64,000 bases of DNA from Puccinellia tenuiflora (lineage: Eukaryota; Streptophyta; Magnoliopsida; Poales; Poaceae). Location of the stretch: NCBI GenBank assembly GCA_012064385.1, contig QRDG01001970.1, forward strand, positions 324,042-388,041. Direction: 5' to 3'. The position numbers were made by a program, and so were the translations under genes. Below are positions 56,231 through 64,000 of this stretch, one piece after another (within the stretch, counting starts at the first letter, position 1; each line of letters opens with the position of its first letter). A model generated the notes under the pieces. The model did not search any database. It saw only the letters and a list, made by a program, of their open reading frames with translations, and was not told where the DNA came from.

Positions 56231-57133
56231 TGATACGTCTCAAACGTATCTATAATTTTTGAGTGATCCATGCTAGTTTTGTGTTATTGTCACATGTTTT
56301 TACTGTCATTTATATCATTTTTATGCATTTTGTCGGACTAACCTATTGACAAGATGCCAAGTGCCAGTTCCCTGTTTTTGTAATGTTTTTGTTTCAGAAA
56401 TTTACTTCTGGAAATATTCTCGGAATTGGACGAAAATTTACGGAGATTTTTTATTCGACGGAAGACACCTGTGGACCAAGGGGCAGCCTGGGGGGCCACC
56501 CACAGGGCAGGGGCGGCCTGATGCCGTGGCCCCACCTAGACCCGGGTGGGACCTGCCCCTGCTCCTGGGGCGTCTCCTCGACCCCCTCCGACGCCTATAA
56601 AATCCCTTTTAACCTAAAAACATCGAGGCGGCCATTATTTTCCAGAAACTCGACCCCGACGCGCCATCACCGAAAACCCTAGTTCGGGGTCCAATCTGAA
56701 GCTGATCCCGGCACTCTGCCAGAGGGGAGATCGATCCCGGAGGGCTCTTCATCGTCATGTCTTCCTCCGGGATGATTTGTGAGTAGTCTCACCTTGGACT
56801 ACGGGTCCATGGCAGTAGCTAGTTGGTAGTCTCTCTCTTGTGCTTCATGTCTTATGATCTTGTGAGCTGCCTAACATGATCAAGATCGATTATTGTAATG
56901 CTATGTGATGTGTTTGCTGGGATCCGATGGATTATGAAGTTATGTTCAGATTGTGCATGATTTTTATATGAGTAATTTATGTTCTTGCATGTTCTCCGAT
57001 GTGCGTAGTTACTTTGGCAAGTGATTGTGTGTATCTCCAAGAGAGGGTATTTATGCTAGATAGTGGGTTCATGCCCCCTTTTGTTCCTGGGCACGAGTGA
57101 CAGAAACGTCTAAGGGCGAGGGTGTGCTATTGC
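56231..57133 (+). mobile_element. Truncated 3' LTR of the Athila-lineage element
   Basis: It matches the first ~900 bp of the 5' LTR and stops after GTGTGCTATTGC. About 690 bp are missing, so no right-hand target duplication exists. The following 57134-57250 is CACTA 2 sequence, probably including the other side of the exonuclease fragment. Confidence 0.8.
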
Positions 57134-57482
57134 AATTAAAATCACGTATGAATCAACGCCGGATGATCATCTTCCAAAGCACAATTAAAATGGCGGCTTG
57201 ATCAGCTTTCAAATTCACGAACCGTCGCGGGAGATTAACAGGCGCGGACCTCTAGTCCCGGTTCGAGACACGAACCGGGACAAAAGGGGGGGCACCTGCC
57301 CGCAGCGGGCCGCAGACACCTTTTGTCCCGGTTTGTATCTCAAACCGGGACAAATGGGATCTAACGACCCGGGACCAAAGGTGCCGCCGGTTTCGGGGCG
57401 ACGTGGATGGACCTTTAGTCGCGGGTTGAGACACGGCCGCGACTAAAGGACTGGGCGAAAGGCCTGTTTTCTACTAGTGATT

Positions 57483-58485
57483 AATGATAGATGATTAAGG
57501 GACTAATGGCTTATTAAATGTGTATAGTCTAAAATGTTGGTCTAACCGATGGTGGTTGACCCCTAAAAATATGATGAATAAGGTTGGCTTGAAGGTAGAA
57601 ACTTAGAGATAGTTTTCTATCCTTTAGTAGTCCCAAGAATCGCATCAAGTCGTACTACAAGCTACAAATAGGAACATATATCTAAGACAAGAGAAGAATC
57701 TTGATGTTCCTTGGCTAAAGCCCAACCGTTTTCCATCATATATCTTGTTAAATCTCTTTGAGATACATAGTTTGTGGTTCTAAACCACCTGTTTAAAGAA
57801 AGAAGTGTCGCGATTGGCCTCTGTTGCAAGTGCTAGAAACTTTGCTTGGCAAAGTTGATTCAAACTCGTAGAGCTTCAATAGTGGTGCGACCTGTTTCGA
57901 TTCTACCTCAGGAGTTAGCGGACCATATCCTTTAGAATTTCCCTAGGTGTTTTCCCTTGGAATTTTGTATTCCTGATGCTTCTGGGATTCACCCTTGTTG
58001 TCATTTGTCAAGTCCTATTTTGTTCCTGGTTCTATTATTAGTTTCGTTCTAGACTTGCGCATTTCTTGAGTGTACATGTTGTCGGTTTGTTTATGGTGTG
58101 TCCAAGTTTGGGTTCTATTGAAGAGCGAATACCATGAGTTGAAATATCGCAGTACAGAGCCTTGACCGGGAAATGGTTCTAAAAATGGCTCTACGGAGTA
58201 AACCGTCAATCCGGACATGACTAGCGGGGGAGAACTGACAACCAACTTGATGGACAGCACATCATCCGGTGATAGCGGAGCCCAAGAGAGAGAGAGATTC
58301 CTAAGCTTCACAGTGGATCTCTCTGTTTTAATCGAGCGTCCAAAAGGAAGATTTATCCCATCTCGCTCGAGTCCTCGCACGAGTTCGGAGTCTTGAGACG
58401 ATTGAATGTAGTTTTCGTTTCCATATTTCCATTTCAAAAGAGCATGTTACTATCCTTATATTTACAGGCTGAGCTAGATACCACA
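57483..58485. other. Downstream flank of the nitrate transporter gene
   Basis: About 1 kb without a gene. The part 58097-58485 is shared with the decayed copy at 47363-47757, so it belongs to the old gene neighbourhood. No terminator or poly(A) signal is certain. Confidence 0.5.
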
Positions 58486-61128
58486 TCATTTAATAAGCAT
58501 GTAATCATCATTTTTATTTGCATCGTTGTCATCGTCGTGGCAATCCTGGTCGACGATGTCATACTCGGAGACGCCGCAGAGCATTCCCCCTGAACGTGGG
58601 AAGTAGATTAGCGCTACAGGGAGCGTGCAGAGTAGGCTGGTGAGGCCGGTGAAGGAGATAGCCTCCTCCACCGTGTATCTAGAGCTGCTGAAGAAGAGCC
58701 GGTTCGTGACGATCGCGCCAACCGCGCCACCACTCGCTGTCATGCCGGACACCACGCCCATAGACCTGCATCATATAGAATAATTCATCAAAACCCATGT
58801 AAATTAGGCGCTCAATGTATGATATAGAGATGGTAAGACCGCATCGAGTTGCAAATTTCCAATTTAATTCCAGTCTTAAATTACCCTATTTCAACCTCTA
58901 CCACCGGTCGCTTGCTATCTTTTGTGTGAGCGAAATAGAACATATATATACTAGCTCGGTAGATTCAGTCTATGGAATCAGTCAGCCATTTATTTTTTGA
59001 TTGTCCCTTAGCTCGTCAAGTATGGAGAATTGTGTATTTCACCTACAATATTTTACCACCATCTAACACAACGAATATGTTCAGAAATTGGTTAAATTGG
59101 GTGGATAAAGTCACGAAGGCTCGTATTCGGATAGGCATATGTGCTTTACTTTGGGCCCTATGAAATTATAGGAATGATGTAGTTTTTAACAAGGTTGGCA
59201 ATACAAATTTTCTGCAGGTTTTTATCAAGGCTACCCACTGGATTCGAAATTGGTCTTACCTGCTGCCGGTGGACCAACGATCGCTTATGGACTATGGGTG
59301 CATCCGGCTAGAGAGGGTCGCCCGGGATTTGTACAACCTGAATGGCTGACGGCTTTCTAGAAGACTACAGAATGCATATGCAATTTGCTTTAGTATTATT
59401 TCGTGGCTCATTCTGTGCCACACTTTATCTGATCCATGAGATGTAAATCTTTTTGAATATTCGACTGTGTGCATCGATTGATGCAGAGGTGGGGTAGTCC
59501 CACATTTCCAAAAAAAAATCAGTCCATGGAACGAAAATAGCAATTCGCCCATTGCATACCTGGCCAAGTGGCCAAGAATGACCATACCAAATCTTACGCA
59601 AGAAACATCAACATGGCGCGTCCCTATCTGTTTCCTCCGTATTTAAATGATTCCAGCTAATTTTTTCAGGAATCTACGCGCATTTCTTTCTTTGAACAAT
59701 TGTAAGAAAGCAACGTGGCGTCAGCGATACTATGCAACTACACGAGGATTCTGTTTCAGATTCTTTTAGATCCAACGAAAGCTTTGTGTTGTCGGCGCGA
59801 ATCCTCGTGGGTGAGCCGTAGCCACCTTTCATCTCACACGCTAGCTAGCTACCTATCAGCTTCAACTTAATTTTACTCCATCTTCAGTTTGTTTGTGGGG
59901 GAAAAAAAGAGTTCAATTACCTCTTGGAGACGAAGGGAACGATGCCAAAGGTGAGGCCGGACGCGGCCTGCACGAACGCCCCGCACGCCACCATCACCGC
60001 CATCGTGGCCGCCAGCGACGGCGCCTCCGCGGCGCCCATCCTGCCGACCAGAACGCAGAGCACCGCGCCGGTGCTTTGCACGGCCCAGAGCGCCCACAGC
60101 CTCCCCCGCATCCCGAAACGCCTTCCCACCTCGTCGGACGCCACCCCTCCCGCCGGCCGCGCCACGGTGTTCATCACGCCGAAGCACGCCGCGGCGGCGC
60201 CCGCAGACTCCATGGGCAGCCGGAACCGTCTCCTGAAGAAGTCGGCCGCCACGTTCTCCATGATGAGCTCCACGCCGTAGCAGTAGCCGTAGGTGAGCAG
60301 CAGCACCCACGCCCGGTAGTCGCAGACCCCTCCACGCACCACCTTCCAGAAGCCCTGTCCCCCTTTGGCTCCTCCTCCCATGTCCCGGCCGCCACCCCCA
60401 CCAGCGCAGCCGCGCGGGAGGTCGTCGTGGGGGAAGGCGAGGACGGCGAGGCCGGTGATGATGAGCATGGCGCACGGGATGAGGTAGGCGACGCGCCACG
60501 CGACGGTGATAGGCACGCCGAGGCGCAGCACGATGCAGTCGTATGCGAGCGGCATGGCGACCTGCGCGGCGGCGCCGCCGACGTTGGCCCATCCCGCGGC
60601 CACGGCGTTGGCCAGGCCGACGGCGGAGGGCGCGAAGATGCGGGACATCCAGTGCTGGTTGGCGACGAAGTTGGAGAGCGAGAGCCCCGCGCAGAAGCGG
60701 AGCGCGACGAACCCCGCGGGCGAGGACGCGTAGACGGCGGCCAGAGCGAGCGCGAGCGCGCAGACGAGGCTGGCGACCCCGGACGCGCGGCGCGGGCCGA
60801 GGAGGTCGCAGGCGGGGCCCATGACGAGGCGGCCGACGAGCGCGGCGACGAGGGAGCCGACGGCGGCGGTGGAGGCGTCGGACGGGGCGAGGACGAGCGC
60901 CGGGCGCAGCGCCGGGAGGATGGGCGGCGCGGCGAAGGCAGCGAAGAAGCAGGCGAAGAGGGAGAGCCATGCGAGGTGGAAGGCCTGCGTGTGCGGGCGT
61001 GACAGCGCCAGAGGCCGCAGCTCCGTGGCGCGGCCGTCGGCGTCGACACCGTCGGCGACCGGCCAGTCGCCGCCCCCGCCGTAGCAGTACTGTTCTTGGT
61101 GCACGTCCTTCTTTCCCATGGTGACCAT
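58486..61128 (-). CDS. NRT2.7: NRT2.7-type high-affinity nitrate transporter, two exons
   Basis: Exon 1 is 61128-59921 and exon 2 is 58765-58486. The intron uses GTAATTG and TGATGCAG and splits an arginine codon. The product has 495 residues (492 if the second ATG at 61119, in ACCATGG context, is used). It is an MFS protein with about 12 membrane segments. Visible are GRATELRPLALSRPHTQAF, FHLAWLSLFACFF, the MFS motif RLVMGPACDLLGPRR, FVANQHWMS, the nitrate signature AAGWANVGGA, LTFGIVPFVS, and in exon 2 SGMTASGGAVGA and YFPRSGGMLCG. These features match NRT2.7 (rice NRT2.4 group) better than NRT2.1/2.3. Arabidopsis NRT2.7 is a seed tonoplast nitrate transporter. The C-terminal tail is short and acidic. 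The frame is intact and the intron holds an antisense LINE fragment. Confidence 0.9.
58978..59518 (+). mobile_element. 5'-truncated LINE fragment in the nitrate transporter intron
   Basis: It is flanked by TCAGTCTATGGAA (58965-58977) and TCAGTCCATGGAA (59519-59531), a 13-bp target duplication with one difference, and ends in nine A. It encodes HLFFDCPLARQVWRIV and RIRIGICALLWAL, then a stop (TGA) and the rest of a zf-RVT C-terminus. It is the same family as 42324-42939 and lies antisense to the host gene. It adds about 0.55 kb to an intron of 1,155 bp. Confidence 0.85.
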
Positions 61129-61774
61129 ATCTACGCCTGCGCTGCGCTTAGGCCGAGTCGAATGATGGATCGGTCAGTGTGTGATCGGTCGATCTCTGGA
61201 GTCTGGACTCTAGCTAGCTTGGCCTCTAGTTGTAGTAGTACTACGTACACTAGGCTGGTACTAGCTAGCCAATGAGGCGAGAGGTTTAGATTTGAGTGAG
61301 ATCGAGCTTGTGGTTTAAGTACCGGGAAGGAAGGAGAGGCCACCACGCGACGCGAAGGTGGTGCATGCAGGGCGCCGCATGCAGGACGAGAGGCTCCCGG
61401 GCGGCTCCAAGAGCGAGGCCGATCATTAAAGCCCTGCTTAGCGTCGCGATCACTCTAAAGCTAGTCCAGGGGTACGTCAGGTGGCGCCCATTACCATTAG
61501 CTAGTCTCGCACTACACATGGACGTACAATCTCTATAGAAAACCCTATTAGAGCACCCATGGGCGGCGGAACCAGGATTTGATCGTAGCTAGGGGGAGAA
61601 CATGATGAATGAAGAGTAATGTTACAGCCACTAGAATCGTATCTACGGATTAGCAGGTTACGGGATGACGTGGCAAAATTTGGTTTTGAGTTTTTGACTT
61701 GTGAACTTCTATGTTGGTACGTATACAATTCCCAACTGATAGTTTGTATCAGTATAATAAATATAAATACTGAC
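61129..61774 (-). promoter_or_regulatory. 5' flank of the nitrate transporter gene
   Basis: About 650 bp upstream of the ATG. Repeated CTAGCTAG-type motifs and a weak TTAAA-like AT stretch near 61313 are seen. No convincing TATA box or nitrate-response element could be assigned by eye. Confidence 0.35.
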
Positions 61775-61924
61775 TACTCACTCCGTTCGTATATATAACA
61801 TGTTTTAGCTTTTTTCTATTTTTTAAGATTCTTTTTTTAGTCTGTATATTCATCCATTTTAATCCGTATCAAGTCCACATTACAATATATAAAAAATCTT
61901 ACACTAAGGAACGGAGGATGTAGT
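61775..61924. mobile_element. Stowaway-like MITE
   Basis: About 150 bp, AT-rich, between TACTCACTCCGTTC and GGAACGGAGGATGTAGTA. The ends form an imperfect 15-bp inverted repeat of the CTCCCTCCGTTC type known from Stowaway elements (Tc1/Mariner-derived), with TA at both borders. It lies about 650 bp upstream of the transporter ATG. Confidence 0.65.
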
Positions 61925-62421
61925 ATATATGCAACTTGTAATAGGTCTAACAGAAGTACCGGCTAGTATTGGTATAAATCAAAACTGGTACTATTATACA
62001 ATGCCTAGGTCTTCTATGACTCGTCTAAGCCGTTCCGCAAGGTTGGACACTTTGATACAGTGGCGGATATAGGAGATTTGATTATAGCTAGATTGTATAC
62101 CATTGAAGAAAATTTTAAAATAAATATATTTTAATGAAAAGATCCATTGCAGGAACACCCTGACATATTGAGTTTGATCCGACACTGCTCCGATGACAAG
62201 GCATTTGCATGGATGATGTGTTCGACAAGGTGTAGAAGAGGCTCTGGCTATGCCCTAGTGGCGGCTAGCGACGCTAGTCAATCGGATCTAGATGCATACA
62301 CATGCATCCAAGCTTGACAAATGCCCATTTAATTCACTTTATGTAAAATCATCAATCTGCGCTTTATTTGTATGGGCTTGGGCCATTCAATCCGAGTGTT
62401 CTATCCCGGCTGCGAATACTC

Positions 62422-62442
62422 GGGGGGGGGGGGGGGGGGGGG
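62422..62442 (+). repeat. Run of 21 G
   Basis: An uninterrupted homopolymer of 21 G, flanked by ACTC and AGTC. It can form G-quadruplexes and its length is likely unstable and hard to sequence. Confidence 0.9.
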
Positions 62443-63831
62443 AGTCAATAGGGGGACCGCTCGCCCTGGATCCACCTTTGAGAGCACCTATCTGAAGGTG
62501 GGTTTCATGCTAAAAACAGGGCCTCCCAAAAAAACCTTTGGGGATTGGGGGTCTTTCCGGGACTCTGCTAGAGTAAGCCTAGTTTTTGGCCTTTTTAGGG
62601 ACTATGGCGGTTATTAAAAATTGAGATTCAATTTAGGACACTCCTAGAGATGCACTTATGAGTTCGCGCAACTAGAGATCCTAGCTTGGTTTTTTTATTC
62701 CTTTTGGAAGTTCAGAGAAGTTCACGAAAACACACGTGCTCATGAGGAAATACTATGAACATTCCTAATTTTATGAAATATCTTTCTCTTGCTCGCTCTA
62801 CAAAAAGGCTAGAACTCATATTTGACTCTGAACTACGGTATTTTTCCCGACCAATACCATAAACGAATATCTTCCATGTTATAGAGGCACACTTCAATTT
62901 GATCCCTCAACTATGGCCAAAAACAGTTTTGGTCTCTCAGATTGAATACCATATGTGACCGCTCAACTCTGTTAACTAGACAACTTTACTCTCTCACACG
63001 ACCGGAAGTGCTTGATGGATGGCAGGCCGGTTATGTTTGCACAGTTGACTGCATATTAACAAAAAAGGTGAAAAATAATCCCGAAATAGAAAAGGATTAT
63101 TCAAAAAACAAGGAAGGAATATAATGTTTTTTCTCATAAGGTACATAAAGATATAAAATAAAAAACAAAGTAGGAAATTTTACAAATATCTCACTAAAAA
63201 TATTTTTTGATTTTATGAAGGGTCATAAACATTAAAAAAATATTACTATTTCATTTTTTTTTGGATTTTCAGCATTTTTCTCCATATTTATGTATCATTT
63301 TCAAAAAAATGGTGAGTCTCATATTTTATCTTTTCTACTTACCTTTCTAAAATATTAACCTATTGTTTATTGTGCAACCATGTGTGTGAAATCACTACTA
63401 TGGAATGTATTGAACTGCGAGGAAAATAGAGATAATTTTGTTCTTTATGACTGAAATTATACTACTAGGGAACGTACTGAACATCAAGGAAAATGGGGAC
63501 TTCAAGTAGTGGCTACTAGGCCATGTATTAGATTGCTTCGTGTAGGAAAAGTTGCAAGTCGAGGTATTAAAAATCTTTTTCACCTCGTTGTCTTTGTATA
63601 TTTTTCACCAAATCAGCCAAGATCGTCATTTTCTTTATTTTTGCGGGAAGAAGGTTGTCATATTGTACTTAGACATGTATAACTCTGGCTTGCTTGCTCA
63701 AACATATATACTTACGAACCTACCTGGCTATGTACGTGTACCTTAACAGCGCCTGGGCATGTAGCGCCCCCACCCCCTCCCCTCCCAATTTTTTGGGATC
63801 GGGATCCTCTGACGTGCATAACCCTATAGTT
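62443..63831. other. No gene recognised
   Basis: About 1.4 kb of AT-rich sequence. A part near 62880-63060 has the look of small DNA transposon ends seen in grasses (TTTGATCCCTCAACTATGGCC), but no matching second end was found. Confidence 0.45.
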
Positions 63832-63903
63832 CCCTATCATTGGCTCACTGACATGTGGGTCCCGCCCCTTGTGGGCGCACGTGTCAGTTACCCAATGGTA
63901 GGG
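63832..63903. repeat. 72-bp foldback (26-bp imperfect inverted repeat)
   Basis: The arms are 63832-63857 (CCCTATCATTGGCTCACTGA and on) and 63878-63903, complementary at 22 of 26 positions, with a 20-base GC-rich loop. It may be a small MITE or part of one. Confidence 0.6.
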
Positions 63904-63945
63904 ATGGCTGCATGAGGGGGTATGTGTCCTTTTCTGGCAAACATG

Positions 63946-64000
63946 TGTTGGATATATGCCCTAGAGGCAATTAATAAAGAGTTTTTATTATCATATCTCA
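63946..64000 (+). mobile_element. Start of a BARE1/Angela/WIS-type Copia LTR
   Basis: TGTTGGATATATGCCCTAGAGG followed by AATTAATAAAGAG (shortened here) matches the well-known start of BARE1/Angela/WIS LTRs, which dominate Triticeae genomes. The element is cut by the window edge. ACATG (63941-63945) is the likely target duplication. Confidence 0.8.

Larger units (their letters stand above)
49962..57133 (+). mobile_element. Athila-lineage Gypsy retrotransposon, gag only
   Basis: The 5' LTR starts TGATACGTCTCAAACG, and the primer site TGGCGCCGTTGCCGGGGA at 51565 is the tRNA-Asp type used by Athila elements. Gag and part of the protease follow, then a non-coding 3' region, polypurine tract and a 3' LTR truncated at 57133. 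RT, RNase H and integrase are missing. Relatives in Triticeae include Fatima, WHAM and Sabrina. Which of these is closest is not decided here. Confidence 0.85.
47851..57479. mobile_element. CACTA transposon 2 with nested retrotransposon
   Basis: It starts CACTAGTGGGGACTGGGCC and ends GGCCTGTTTTCTACTAGTG. The triplet ATT flanks both ends (47848-47850 and 57480-57482), an exact three-base target duplication. Subterminal repeats of the CCGGGACAAA type lie inside both ends and also near 48870-48950. Without the nested Athila-lineage element it is about 2.5 kb. It carries an Ulp1-like protease tail and a captured exonuclease fragment. Confidence 0.85.

Noticed and set aside
59893..61002. Long plus-strand and alternative minus-strand frames over the nitrate transporter exon
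   Set aside because: They are shadows of the real exon in a GC-rich gene. Only the minus frame with MFS motifs has protein-like composition.
61300..61320. TATA box for the nitrate transporter gene
   Set aside because: The best minus-strand candidate (ACTTAAACC) is too weak to call.
62860..63060. Possible Mutator-type MITE
   Set aside because: Only one end-like motif was seen. No second inverted end and no target duplication.
1..64000. CRISPR arrays, bacterial operons, rRNA or tRNA genes
   Set aside because: The window is plant nuclear DNA. The only tandem array is a retrotransposon repeat. tRNA-like boxes were found only in the SINE head.

Overview
This window looks like an intergenic, repeat-dominated stretch of a large grass genome, almost certainly Triticeae (wheat, Aegilops, barley or rye). 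The basis is the type of elements seen: a BARE1/Angela/WIS-type Copia LTR start at the right edge, an Au-like SINE, Caspar-like CACTA elements with CACTAG ends, Athila-lineage and Tat-lineage Gypsy elements, a long-LTR non-coding (LARD-like) retrotransposon, 5'-truncated LINEs and a Stowaway-like MITE. Only one host gene appears intact: a two-exon NRT2.7-type nitrate transporter on the minus strand (58486-61128).

Positions 1-40970 read as a nested stack of insertions. A non-LTR element (LINE, 36906-40970) was hit by a small chromovirus (35918-36905, Reina-like). Its integrase frame was hit by a Tat-lineage element B (28738-35917). The antisense gene of B was hit by a second Tat-lineage element A (14683-28737). 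The promoter side of an antisense gene of A was hit by LARD-like elements with ~4.2 kb LTRs and 2,060-bp non-coding interiors (1-14682). Only the right-hand halves are visible, so the left halves should lie left of the window in reverse order. A single N at 6879, with about 1.3 kb of the same LTR segment on both sides, suggests that the apparent LTR-interior-LTR-interior-LTR array is two elements joined at a sequence gap.

Element A is the most interesting part. Besides a decayed gag-protease-RT-RNaseH-second RNaseH-integrase set on the minus strand, it carries two genes in the opposite sense. One is a multi-exon gene of the 'putative gypsy type transposon' (Transposase_28) type. The other is a smaller gene with its own TATA box, two AT-hooks and a B3-like DNA-binding domain. 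Between them lie about ten 103-105-bp tandem repeats, nearly all with a perfect palindrome. Element B has a related antisense gene, also with a TATA box, and repeats with a similar core motif.

From 40970 to 47850 there are a TSD-flanked LINE fragment, an Au-like SINE, a second LINE fragment, and a CACTA deletion derivative whose frame joins a transposase N-terminus to an Ulp1-type protease C-terminus. A decayed copy of the 3' end of the nitrate transporter gene lies at 47363-47757. Next comes a 9.6-kb CACTA element (47851-57479, TSD ATT) holding an Ulp1-like protease tail, a captured 3'-5' exonuclease pseudogene and a nested Athila-lineage retrotransposon that has gag but no polymerase.

The nitrate transporter gene follows, with an antisense LINE fragment inside its intron. 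The right end (61129-64000) is gene flank with small repeats, ending at the start of a Copia LTR. Family names rest on motif recognition by eye, not on a database search.
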